Origin: Bradysia coprophila
Taxonomy: Eukaryota; Arthropoda; Insecta; Diptera; Sciaridae
NCBI RefSeq assembly: GCF_014529535.1
Contig: NW_023503493.1
Location: 21,422,001-21,486,000, forward strand
Length of the DNA stretch: 64,000 bases
Direction of reading: 5' to 3'
Positions 20,163-32,200 of the stretch are shown piece after piece (position 1 is the stretch's first letter; every line of letters begins with the position of its first letter). The position numbers and the translations under genes are program-made. The notes under the pieces are model-generated. The model saw nothing but the letters and a program-made list of their open reading frames with translations. It was not told where the DNA came from and ran no database searches.

Positions 20163-23100
20163 CTAAAAAATTGCTACAAAAATCGAAAATACAATCAATG
20201 TCACTAACGATACTTCCATTTGAACAGCGGCATTATAAAATCCACCGTACACCTGCAAATTGGCCGTATCAATGCTGTGCTTGCAATAGTCGCCATCGTA
20301 ATTCCATCCAACAAATTCATTATTTCGCAGATTTTCATTACGTAACCACTCCTCAAGCGGTCGAAAATACTCTCGCAACGCTGAACCGTCCAATCGACCT
20401 TCTCCGATTACTTCTTGCAATACTTCCTGCCACGGTTGTGATGCTCCTTTCTCCATGATTTTTCTGTTAGAATTATTATAACCGCTTAGGATTGCTAATG
20501 GATTTTACTTATGAAAATGACTATTACTTCAATGTGTTGCCAGCTTCGGGCTGTCGGTATATATCGCATTTATGAAGTGGTTTGCTCGAGTCGCCCGGTA
20601 AATACTGTAAGGAAGCTTTACACAGAGCTCTGTGGATCTGAAATTGTAGCACGGTTGCAAAAAAGTATCTGCAAGAAGAGTTAAAGAGTGGTCCTCATCA
20701 ATTTCAATCAAAAAGCCAATCCTCACCTTATGTACGGAATATTAGCCGGAACATGGTACTTGGAGCCAGGATCGAAATCCATTTCAGATCGTAAAACGGG
20801 AGGTTTAATTCCACCGTACTTTTCACTAAAAGTTTTTGGTTATTCTAAGAATTCATTAGCATATAACAAGCGTCCTAACCGTAATAGCCACCAATGGCAG
20901 TTGTACTGTTCTTTTGTTATTTTTTTGTTGAAAATATCCCAACGCCAGGCATCCAATGACAAAGCAAACGGTAGAAAAACCACCTGTAATTATTATGCAA
21001 AAATTGAATGACTCCTACTTCCGGCAATCGGACAAAATATGGAATCCATGTAGTATCTGTACCTTATCAAGCGCCAGCGCAAACAAAAAATTCACATCAT
21101 GAGCTGTATCATCCACCGACTTCTGTATTAATCCCAATGTTTGTAAGTGCTTCGGGGTCGCTGCAGAAAGAGCTATTGCGTCTCCAATCGCTTCATGGAA
21201 GGCTATCAAGAAAATTGTGGAGATAGGAAATTAACTTTACATCAACTGCTGTCTGTGTTAGACACATCTACGAATCTTCTGGTATCAAATGAAATGAACG
21301 AATAACCAGAACTAACTTTTATTCACGTTTGTTGATTAACTACTTTCACCATATACAACCTAACTACTAGCGCGATTTCATTAATTGTTATCTTCGGTTA
21401 TTTCCAGACAAACATTGATGTGTTGTTGAAGTGCAATTCACTTTGTTCGGTGCAAATTACTTTACTTCGAATTGATATTTTATTGCAATTAATACGAGCC
21501 ATCAATTTATACCTGCATTAGCTCCATCTCGAAAAACTTTCGGCTTATGTCTGTAATTTATAAAGTAGTGAATGTGTGCCATTTCGTGATGTACGGTGAT
21601 CAAATCTTTGTGATTCACTCCGGTGCACATTTTAATCCTGGCCAACAGAAACATTAATAAAAATATCGGTTTTGTGATAGATTCACTTCCATTTTACCTG
21701 TAGTCGTGTCCGTTACAGAAATCCCAAGCAGATGGCTGGCATATAACTGCTCTGTCAGGCGGTCGTTCTAAAATCGAATCAATCCAAAATTCCGTCGGCA
21801 ATACGGTCATATTCATGGACAAAAAGAATTCTTCGGCTAATTGAAACATTACGTGCGGTGTGTATCCTTGTGCTGCCATTTGAGGTGTCACTTCCAGAAA
21901 ACTTCGACCAGGATACGGAATCGTGATGTCTAAGATATTGGACCAACTTTGCCCATACATATTACCAAGTACGTGGTCAGGTAGAGGCGCATTTTTATTG
22001 ATTCTGTCGGGGCCATAAAATTCTCTCAACTTTCGTCGAACGTATGCATGGATGAGTTCGTATAACGGCAGAATTTCCAGCCAAACGTTTTCGGCGTCAC
22101 GTCTAAAGTCGGGTGATTCAAACGGAAACGTCCAGTAGTCAGCAGCACTGCTGAAGTCTGTAATTTTTGAGTTTGAACAATTTAATCAGCAAAATATTAA
22201 TTCGCATTACTGTTGTATCGTGCTGCTTCATTCGTTAGTTCAGCTACTTGTTCATATAAATCTCGCATATCACGTCCAGACTTTCGTCTCCATTCCGTCC
22301 AAGTGTATTGTAATTCCTCCCAATCTCTACTTTTTCCCATCAGCTGCTCAAACCATTATCCATTAACGTTTAATCAACAATAACCAACATTAAAGACAAA
22401 CTGACCTCCTTCAAATGTGGTTGTAACCTTAACCCACAGTTGAATGGTTGTTCATAGCCACAAATTTCTGCCTTGTTATAAATGGCAAGCATATCATTAA
22501 TGAGACGGTTGTACTGTAAGATACATTGGCATTTAAGAATTTTAAATAAATAAATCGATGGAACTCTTTACCCTATCCAACTGATCCGGTGGTAGAGCAC
22601 TTGGACCAATGTTTGACATGAAATAAACTTGACGAAACAACTGCTGATCGTAAATTCGATTTTTGTCAATTTGTCGCATTTGATCCCACACGGTTCTTTG
22701 ATAATCGGAATATCGCTGCTGAGCTGCCAACTGAAATTTATGCGAAAATTGGTTTGATCATGATCAAGTGCTCATCAGCATATTATTCTCATGTAAGATC
22801 AAGAAGCGGCTAAAAAAACCTCCGGATGACACATGACGGAATAACGATCACCGAAGTTTAAGTATTTGCTTCCAGATCTATTGAATATTGAAGCTATTGA
22901 CCTTGAAAACGACATTATCTGAGGCTAAAATGTATTTGAATTTCACCTTGTTTTGATCTTAAATACAGACCAGACACGAACGAGCAATTCGACTTCAACA
23001 TACTACTCCATGAAACCCTGCAATTTACATAAATATCCGATTCCCATAGCACCCAATTAGGCACTAATTGGCAAAAATTACAATAAATAAAAACCACAAC

Positions 23101-24317
23101 AAACAGCATCAATTCTTGCGTGGATAAGAATTTGTATATGTGGAGTTACTACACCGCATTATAATCATTATCTTAACTAGTAATTACGATGTTTGAATGT
23201 GGTTAACAAAATAATTTCCCACAATAAAATTGTTGTTCATGATGTAGACAAAAGACATCAACGTCCGAAAAACGAGAAACCTATTGGTGTTTGGCGTAGA
23301 AACTGAGATTTTAATTTGAGTCAAGGTTATGCCTTGCTGTGTGCTGCGAATAGAAATTAGCAATCGCTACACATATAAATTGTGCTAATTGAATCAATGA
23401 TTTTATCAATGCTTTAGGGCAGTGTTCGATGTAATCAAAAAGATGGATCATGCAAATTGTTAAGGTTGGGGCTTCGGTGTCGTGTATACAACTAAAGTAA
23501 TCTTTAAAGAAAAATGCAACATGACCTGAAGGAAAATGATCATAAAACGTTGATTGTCGATCAACAAGAGGAAATCTAATCGGCACATGCCTGTTGATGA
23601 AACGAAGACATAGCCAGAACTACTTACCGCTTCCACTTGGGTAATTTCGTTAACATTCGTTTCGAAATTCCATTGAGCTGCAACATTCAGCGAACACTCA
23701 AACGAGCTTTTTTGATCAATTTCCGCTAAAATACGCCTAAGTCGATCATCTTCGATCCGAAATTGCCTTTCTTGTTCTAATCTGTAACGTTCATCTTGTT
23801 GATAGCCATTATTGTAATTATATTGATCGTCGTTATATCCATTTGGATTCGGCTAAAAAAGTTTCGATTTGAAAAAGCTACTCGAATCGAAACTTACTAA
23901 CATCCATACCCTTTGATACTGATAGCCATCTCTGTAGTTACTGTTCCTGAAACGATCAGGATCAAGATTCCCGTTGAAATCGTCTCGATTTCGATTGGCG
24001 TAGTATTTATCATCGTCCAGAAACGGTCTGTTACGATTGTAATTGATATCTTCAAATCCACGCGTAGCGGAACGATTTTCGAACTGATTGTTGTATGCAT
24101 ACGGTGGCCCGAATCGTTGACTGCGATCACGATCGAAATCGCTTGACACCCCCTCACTGCGATCGGCACCCTTATCTTCGGTATAACTATTTAAGGTCAC
24201 TTCCGGTTTGGCTGTTATTACAACATCTAAAGGTGGTAGGTCTAATTGTGGCACTGGTTCACAAAAAATTAACTTAACATTCATCAATATAAATAGCACA
24301 CACACTTTCGGTAACAT
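20163..24317 (-). CDS. Ance-3: Ance-3-like angiotensin-converting-enzyme homologue, membrane-anchored (800 aa, 12 exons)
   Basis: Minus-strand exons in order: 23910-24317, 23628-23852, 22572-22730, 22406-22513, 22211-22343, 21698-22157, 21513-21637, 21063-21202, 20880-20983, 20727-20825, 20528-20668 and 20163-20463. All are GT-AG and phase-consistent. The start at 24317 gives a signal peptide ([19 protein letters not shown]). Residues ~20-200 are a low-complexity Asn/Asp/Arg/Tyr-rich extension, then an M2 peptidase domain. The zinc site is H515-E516-M-A-H519 with E543 in FHEAIGD, at the same 24-residue spacing as human ACE. Substrate residues K643, H645, Y652 and Y655 keep the human K511/H513/Y520/Y523 spacing. 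The C-terminus ([15 protein letters not shown], then stop) is a hydrophobic tail: a GPI signal or membrane anchor without a cytosolic part. The expected activity is dipeptidyl carboxypeptidase on extracellular peptides. Assigned to Ance-3 by length, tail and neighbourhood. Confidence 0.88.
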
Positions 24318-24567
24318 TTTTACAATTTTGTGATAACTTTTTCCGGTATGGGTTATTATGCATTTGGGACGACGAAAATATTTTTTGTAATTTTTTTTAG
24401 TTTTCACATTTACATGATGACTTTAGCTAAAAAAAATTGATGATAATTGAGAAATACATGAATATGGATTAAAATGTGAGAATTCAGTTTCCGCTGATCT
24501 GAAACGAAACTGAGGTCACAAAAGAAACGTGATTTCATTTTTATCCCTACAGCCATAAACTGTCCAC

Positions 24568-24679
24568 ATGACCGTCTTTTTCTAAATCACTTATTTCTCC
24601 AACTTCTCTCATTTCTCCATAGCGAAATAGAGAAATGATAGAAGTTGAAGAAATAAGCGATTTAGAAAAAGACGGTCAT
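24568..24679. repeat. Hairpin MITE with ATGACCGTC ends
   Basis: The arm ATGACCGTCTTTTTCTAAAT and its inverse at the right end pair over about 45 bp, including CTTATTTCTCCAACTTCT, with few mismatches around the centre. A diverged internal copy (CTTATTTCTCCAACTTCTCCC) occurs at about 19920-19978, so the family has more than one member here. Confidence 0.8.
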
Positions 24680-24947
24680 TTAGGGAGTTTATCACTGAAG
24701 TTATGTATACAATATTGATATTTATGCCATATAGCAGGCCCGACCTGGCACTACGGGCGTTCGGGCGATGCCCGAAAGGCCTTTTGGATTTTGTATAGAT
24801 AAAGGGCATTGATAAGCCTTTCACAAAATTTCTTCATACAATGCCCGAAGGGCTTTTTCGAGTCAGTCCAGCCATAGAGTGATGTGAATTGTGACACTCT
24901 GCATAGGGTGACAATCTAATCAAAAAATAGTACATTACTGCTTTAAG

Positions 24948-25022
24948 GCTGTATATAAGAGACGTGTACGTATAGTATACGAGAGCTTGCGCAAGTATTA
25001 GTACGAGTCTCTTATATACAGC
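24948..25022. repeat. Hairpin with 16-bp perfect arms
   Basis: GCTGTATATAAGAGAC (24948-24963) is exactly inverted at 25007-25022. The 43-nt loop contains further partial pairing (GTATAGTATAC, GCTTGCGCAAG). Confidence 0.7.
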
Positions 25023-26730
25023 GTTATATCAGTGAGGTATTTTATCGCAGTATGCAAACATCTCTTTTTCTAGTGATATAATTTTGCTTGCAAAGCTCTC
25101 TAGGGTAAATTTGTTTAATGTTATGTACGTCGTGTATATAACGCACAATACACACACACCGTATGCGATAAAAAACCCAACGAAAGTTTTACTTTTTGTC
25201 ACTGAGACCCCAGGGATCTGCTACGCATTAGTGCAAAAAAGATGTATTTTGTGATAGAACTGCATATCTGGCAAAATCTTGCTATTTTTGCATAAAAAAC
25301 GTTGTAGGGCTGTAGGGATGTAATACAGGAATAGTCATTTATATAAGAAGAGCTAAAAAGTTTAACGGTCCAGTTTTCTTGATCAAAGTCAAAGTTAACA
25401 AACAGACGAACGCATCTCTTTTAGCTTCAATCCAAATTTTTTAATTGATTTTTCTTTTCTTATTAGAACTGTCGAAAGTTCATGAATTTCGACGAAGATG
25501 ACGATTTTCGACCCGCAAGCTAGTACAAGTTATTACTTACAAGGTAGAATAACTGGGGAATTAGTGTTATGTAATAGAGTCTTTTAAAAGCTTTTCTTTT
25601 CATACGAGTAAAATTTACCCTAAAAATGTCTTTATCTCCACTAATCCCAACAAGATCCGTTTTTTGAAGATTTTTTTTGTTAAGTCGAACAGTGTAGTAA
25701 AACGTCCTCATCTATCGAATCGAACAAATGAAGTACACTAATTTGAGAAAAGATCAAAGCTCATCTTTGTCATATGTCTTGACTACGTAATTATTTGAAA
25801 ACTTATGGGTTGGACATAACCGGACACAAGAACACACATTTATGGCTTCCGTAATATAAACACTTAGAACAATATTTATATTCGAGTCTATAATTGAAAG
25901 TTAATAAACTGCCGAAAATGTAAATTCGGTTCAATCACTTAATCAGTTTGTCAATCGATGTTACGGCAGTTAAAAAGTAGCTCATTACAAAAAGACCGAT
26001 TGTGACTACCTTTAGTGAATTTTCAGCGAGTACTAAACTAAGAATTAGAAATAAATGGCAAAATTTACGACAATGCGGGTAGTTGATTATAATATAAGCA
26101 TTGTTCACATGGATTGTTGTGCATTCATTACATTTATCATGCACGATATTTGCCACAAATTTTTTTCTATTTTGTATTTTGCTTGGGATGTGGGTGTGCG
26201 TTTTCTTTAAAAAAAATTATTTTAAAATATTGTTTGTGTGTCTGAATTCAATTCATATTCATATGCGAGCGATTAAATTTTTCTGTATACTTTGAGTTAC
26301 CTTGTGTTGATGTTGATAGCCAAGTTCCAACACACAAGTGTCTCATTTTATTATTATTTTTATTTTCTGTGATGTAATTGTTAATTGCACTTTTGTTTTA
26401 TTTTGAACATGCATTCGGAAAAAAATATGACAAATCCATTCATCTATCTTGTACATTTTGTCTTGACTTACATCTAATTATCACCTTGGTCTGTTGTACA
26501 TTATACAAATTTAAACTAACTTGTCGGTTAAATGACCTTACAGATTTTCCGAGTTAACGAACATTTTCAGATAAACATTTAATGGGAGATTCTGTTCTAT
26601 GGACTATGTTATCTCTTATGTTGTGCACAATAATATTTACTATGCTGGTGCATGTAATAAGGCTATTACATGTATAGGCAATAACCTTTACATCACTCGC
26701 ATAGTAAAACGTCGTACTACACACGGAAAA

Positions 26731-26784
26731 TAAAGTGATATCTCGTATCACGATGATCTCATCTGGATACGAGATATCACTTTA
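26731..26784. repeat. Hairpin with 19-bp perfect arms
   Basis: TAAAGTGATATCTCGTATC (26731-26749) is exactly inverted at 26766-26784 around a 16-nt loop. It could be a very short MITE. A small-RNA precursor is possible, but perfect pairing without bulges is atypical of conserved miRNAs. Confidence 0.6.
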
Positions 26785-27656
26785 CTTCCCTTGCATAGTA
26801 ATGTACTATTATTATTGTATCAAGATAGCCGTAAGTAGAAACTCAAGTCAGGTGGCTGTGTAAAGACAATCCGTCACAACATTACGAGCCTATTTTGGTA
26901 AACTTTTTTCCCTGAAAGGTAGTAAAAAGTAATGAATTTTGAGCCCGACAAAGTATTTCAGTGAAATTAGCATTTTTCGTCGTATTTCAATACGTATTCT
27001 CGTATTCTTCGAAGGTACGCCCTTTAACGTCGTAGAGTGACCTTGCTACAAACAAAATGTCGTAACAGATACTTGTTGTGAGGCTGGTATGGCGAGTGTG
27101 GTATCGTTGTAAAGCTTAGACAGCAGGCTGATCAGGCATTATTGTTTTGTTGCAGACAGGGTCAACCTGAGTATTACAGATGAGTCCAAGTTTCGCCGAG
27201 GATGGTGAAAATAAAATTTTTCAAATATTGTACAATTCAGGCAAATTTTGTAAAATCCATTCTCGGCGTTTAATAGAGCATGGAATCCTCTACCAATAGC
27301 GCCATTCAAAGAGTTTCAAACTTTCTTCGTCTTGGACATATCACCATTCAACGATGTCGAATTTTCGACTTTAGCTGGCTGTAGCTACGTGGTCAAGTTG
27401 TCGAGGGGAGCCATTTCAATACGAATTAGCTTATAATTAGTCCATCTATCCGTTGCGATAACAATCTGTATTCAAATTGACTCGTCGGTCCCGCACGGCC
27501 ATGAGTGCCGGTTCTCCGAAACGGCTGAAAAATTTTGCGAACTGAATGTGGTTCCTTATAGTACTCGAGTCTCTCAATAAGAACATGAAAAAAATCAGAG
27601 GTGGTGTCGCGACTCTATTTAAGTTTTGTTCAACCCCACCGTGACCTAGCAGTGCC

Positions 27657-27783
27657 TATATTCGCAAAAATATTTTCACGAACTTTCTCAAATTTTCGCG
27701 ATTTTCTCAAATTTTCACAGAAAACTTTTTGCGAATATTCACGAAAATTTGAGAAATTCGTGAAAATATTTTCGCGAATATAC
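27657..27783. repeat. Inverted repeat with ATATTCGC ends
   Basis: Arms of about 38 bp (ATATTCGCAAAAATATTTTC ... TCAAATTTTCG) recur inverted with minor differences. The near-identical open frames on the two strands here are a by-product of the palindrome. Confidence 0.7.
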
Positions 27784-29157
27784 CAAAATATGTTCGCATC
27801 GAAAGCCAGTGAACTGATTTGCTTAATCCTAAGAAATCCAAATTTCAATTTATTCGGAGAAAAATAAGTTATTTTAACAATCGAATTCTCTTGCAAGCGT
27901 GGAACCTACTGTATTTAAACAAAAAAATCACCCTTCTGTCTCATTTTCAACCCTGCACCCATCAAAGTCTAAAGAAATACCGGGCTGATATTTCATTTGT
28001 ATTTGCATAGGCAAAAATAAACTCTAGCCCGTAAATACTGCCAATGACTATTATGTCTCATTACATATGGAAAAATGTATGTTAAAACAAACGAGAAATA
28101 GAAAAGAAATATCCGTTAAAAGTACTTAGAACAAAAAAAGTAGTAGATCCAGTAGGAACTATGAATGTGTTTGATGCATTTTATGCGTGAATCCCGCTCA
28201 GTCATTTTAATGGTAAATTGTACCTAACCATCTCTACCATAAATCTACTATGTGCAACACTTACTTACTACGATTGCAGTATTTACGAAATGAAGAATAA
28301 GTTTGACGAGATAAATTTAGTAACCCAGCATTACCAGTCTCAATTCCTTAGAAGCATCTGATCAATTTTTAATTAAACGGTTGAAGCAACGCACTCCTCT
28401 CATTCATTAACTCAAAGTTAACGTCGTCTGCTTCAACGCTATGCATGAATGTACGATCACTTGCATGATCACTTGTTGGAGTGGATCCTGTGTAGATCAA
28501 TCGTTGCGTCCTTTAACAGGACGTTTGGAATCACTGAAAATATCCCCACCTGAAATGGCTCCTAAATAAGGAGCTAAATTCAGAGATAAACAAAATAACA
28601 AACAGAGCTTTTGCTCTTCCCTACATGGTTCACGTTGAGTGAATTTAACGAAGATAACAGAGCATTGCGTTGGTTGAAGTCGAAATCTCTCACATTATTG
28701 AAAGCAATGTATGCGAGAGAGAATAATCGGAGAAAAAATTGATAACCTTTTTCTTACAATAACAAGATTATTTAAGTCGATTTTTGTGTAAATATTGTAT
28801 CAAGAGAACTAAGTTATGAATTAAACGCTTATATCGAAGTTATCGCATACCACTGAGTGATTGTCTAGCATTGACATGTCAAATCCAAAATTTTATTGAA
28901 AGCAAACTGTAAATTCATAATCTTACGCAGCAAACGATGTCAATAATGAAATTAAAGATCACATCATTCAGCTTTTGCAGACATTAATTTGTTCCGATAT
29001 TTACTAAGACAAGTTGGACTTGTAAACCAAACTTACCTGTACCTACTCTGCCTATTATTTATGAATTGTAATGACAAGACTAATTCGACCAATGAACCTT
29101 GAAACGCAACATCTTAATCCATAAAATGAATTGATAAAACAAATTAATTCGAATCCC

Positions 29158-29163
29158 TTTATT
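29158..29163 (-). terminator. Poly(A) signal candidate of second ACE gene
   Basis: AATAAA on the minus strand lies about 65 nt past the stop codon at 29228. It supports the unspliced reading of the last exon. Confidence 0.45.
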
Positions 29164-29227
29164 GTGTCGTTCAAATTGAAATCGTTTCATTTCCAATGTT
29201 TTTCAGTGTTCTTCTTGTCTCGCCTGT

Positions 29228-32200
29228 TTAACTTGAAGCTGCACATTCTACACATTCACAACGATAAAAAAAAGTATCAGAAATCGTTGGCTCAACTTTT
29301 ATTATCAGTTCCTTACCGTATGTAAGATCCCATCCGATCTCAACTCCGTTTTCGGTGTTAGTCTTAACCAACCACTCATACAGCGGAGCAAAGTATTCCA
29401 AAATTGCGGTCGCTTCCATTTTTCTATTGCCTGTTAATACTTCCATCGCATCTGGCCATGGTTTCGACGATCCAAGTGATAACATCGCTCTGAAAGTTTA
29501 AGTTTTTGGGTCGTAAGCTCAAAATAATTCGAATAATTTCCATAATTTACTTAATTGCATTTCCGGCAGCAGTGCTCTGATAGATATCACAATCGGAAAG
29601 TAATTTATCCGGATCACCGGTCACATATTCACCGGCTTTTTCGCAAGCCCCTTTGTGGAATTGAAACTGAACGATGAACGACACCAAATATCTGAGATAC
29701 TCAACATCGGCGGAAACGTGATATTTTGCCGGAGCATCGAAATCATTTTCAGATCGCTGAACCGGTGGCACAATTCCCGAATATTCTTCGCGCATCTTCC
29801 AAAATTTACAATTGTATTCGTTGGCAGCTATTGTTCCACGGAATATACCCCAACGATATTTATCGAGAACATAGGCGAACGGAAGGAAAATGATTTTATC
29901 CAATGCCTGAAGAGGTAGACATAGACAATAAAACAGTTTCATGTGTGGCATAGTGAATGATTGAACTCACGTCCTTGTACAGTTGATTGATTTTGTTTTC
30001 CTCGTCGTCATCAAAATCAGTCAGCAGTCCAATTTTCTTCAGATGCTTAGGCGTGGATACAGACAGACTTAGAACATCACCGACAGCTTCGTGAAAGCCA
30101 GGATTAGCTAGAAAAAATCTGTTGATGTAAATTTCTCAGAATAATTGGGACATGAAACTAACCTCCTTCTCGATAAACTTGAGGTAAATGTTGGTATTGC
30201 AGATAGTATTGAATATGACCGAGTTCATGATGTACCGTAAAAAATTGGTCCATAGTTACACGAGTACACTGTTTGATACTGAACAAAAAAAATTATGATT
30301 TTGACGAGATATCAACACATATTTGACGAATGCAACACTTTACCGAACATCATTGGTGAGATAAAAGTCCCAGGCACTTGCATGACACACTAGCTCTACA
30401 CCTTTTGGCTTCTCAATTATACTTTTCTGCCAGAAAGTCCTTTTATAAATTAAGAAAATTTCTTCAATTATTCGTGCTTGATTCGGTAATGTTACAGTTT
30501 TACAACTCACGCAGGGACTTTAGTCATATTCAATGATTCAAAGAATTCATCGGCCATTTGGAACATTTTCAGTGGAGTGTACTTCTGTTTAATCATTTCC
30601 TCAGTAACATCCAGCACAGGTTTTGCAGGGTATGGAGTGCCAAATTCAGCTACCTGTTGATTCACATTATTTAGTACATATAAATGGTGGATTACAAAAT
30701 AAATACATTGTCCCAAGACTGAGCCCACATATTTCCTAAAATGTGCATCGGGATAGCTCCCTTGAGTGGCACCAAATTTCCATATTTCTGATTCAGCTTA
30801 TATCGCATGTACGCGTGCAACTGTTGATATAGTGGCCTAATTTGATCGAATATATTTTCCAATTGTTGTTCAAATGTACAGTCCTCGTACTCATGCAACC
30901 ACGACTGTGCAGCATCGGTGAAGTCTGGGAAAGGTCATGCATATGAATTATATTTCCAATGAATCACCCGTCCAACACTTACTGTTTAATCGTGCCGCTT
31001 CATTCTTGAGACGAACGTAAGTTGTAAAATCTTTTTTTGTCCGAGTGCCGGCTAGATTGTACCATTGTTCCCAGTAGTATTTCAACTCTTCCGGGTTCTG
31101 ACTTTCAGCAAATATAGATTCTATTTCTAAATTGTGTGGAAAAGTCGTTTAAATTGAATATTTTATTCGAGATATCGCAAACTACCTGGATCCAATTGCA
31201 ATGTACAGTTAGATCGATCGGAAAATGAGCACACTTTTATCTTAGCGTAATTAGTTTCCATTGAAGTGATAGCACTCTGCAATTCCCTATACTTATCGTC
31301 CGATAAAGCAGCGTATCCGAGCTTTGTGAGTTTCTCAAATTGTCGTTTCAAATCGTCGTTTTGGTAAGCATGGAAATTATACTTGAGAGTTTCTTTAGCC
31401 TTTTCCTGTGAACGATAATGTCGTTGATATTTTATCAAAAATATTGATATGAGATTCAAATTAACAACAAAACTTTCTATCGCATACATATGGGTTCAAT
31501 ACCTACCTAAGAAGATGTTCACACACTTTTTATCGGATGAAATGAAAAGCATCGCTGCATTTTATTTCCAATACCAACAAGACAATAAACTTTTAGGTGT
31601 AGAGACGACGAAAAAGATTCAACAAAACCAATTTTACAAAAGAAATAACAAGAAATACATTTTGATGAATTAGTTTTAGAAAAACAAAACCTCGGAAGTC
31701 TGGATAGAGGTTACCTTAACCTGAAATGTTCTTGACTTATATTTCTAGATGTTAGGTTTTAGATCATTTCAGATTAGATCTACATAATCATGCCCGTACG
31801 TTAGTAAGCGGGCGTGACGCAAGTCCACTACCAAAAATGTTTTAACAAAATTTTTTTGAGGACGGCGGAGCATATTTACAGCAACTTTTTGAGTTCTCCC
31901 CCTTAACTCCAACGACCCCCCTGAAATCAGTCAAAAAACCCTTAAAGGGTAAATGTGACGCAAGTCCTTTATCTTACTTACAAAATAACTGATATCGCTG
32001 AGGGTGACGCATTGTGCGTCGTACGCAAAAGTTTTATCAACAAAAAATTGACTCAAAAAATTTGTGAAAGAAAATTTTGCAACAAGAAATTTGCGTCACA
32101 AGTGGCAGATGTTGAGGAACGTATTGTTAGAAAAATGGTTAAAAAATGTACTGAAAGAATTTAAACGAAAGAAAACCGAACCATCTGTCACTTGTGACGC

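Larger units (their letters stand above)
24430..29150. other. Intergenic DNA between the two ACE genes, repeat-rich
   Basis: No exon was recognised. It contains several hairpins (24568-24679, 24948-25022, 26731-26784, 27657-27783) and, at 24738-24860, a short GC-rich patch with repeated GGGC/GCCCGAA motifs. The rest is AT-rich and featureless to me. Confidence 0.55.

Noticed and set aside
23311..23586. 91-aa minus-strand open frame in intron 2 of the Ance-3-like gene
   Set aside because: Not needed by the ACE domain, no matching splice sites, and flanking exons join in phase without it.
24738..24860. GC-rich patch as a CpG-island promoter
   Set aside because: Short, built from repeated GGGC/GCCCGAA pieces, and not next to any gene start; more likely a repeat fragment.
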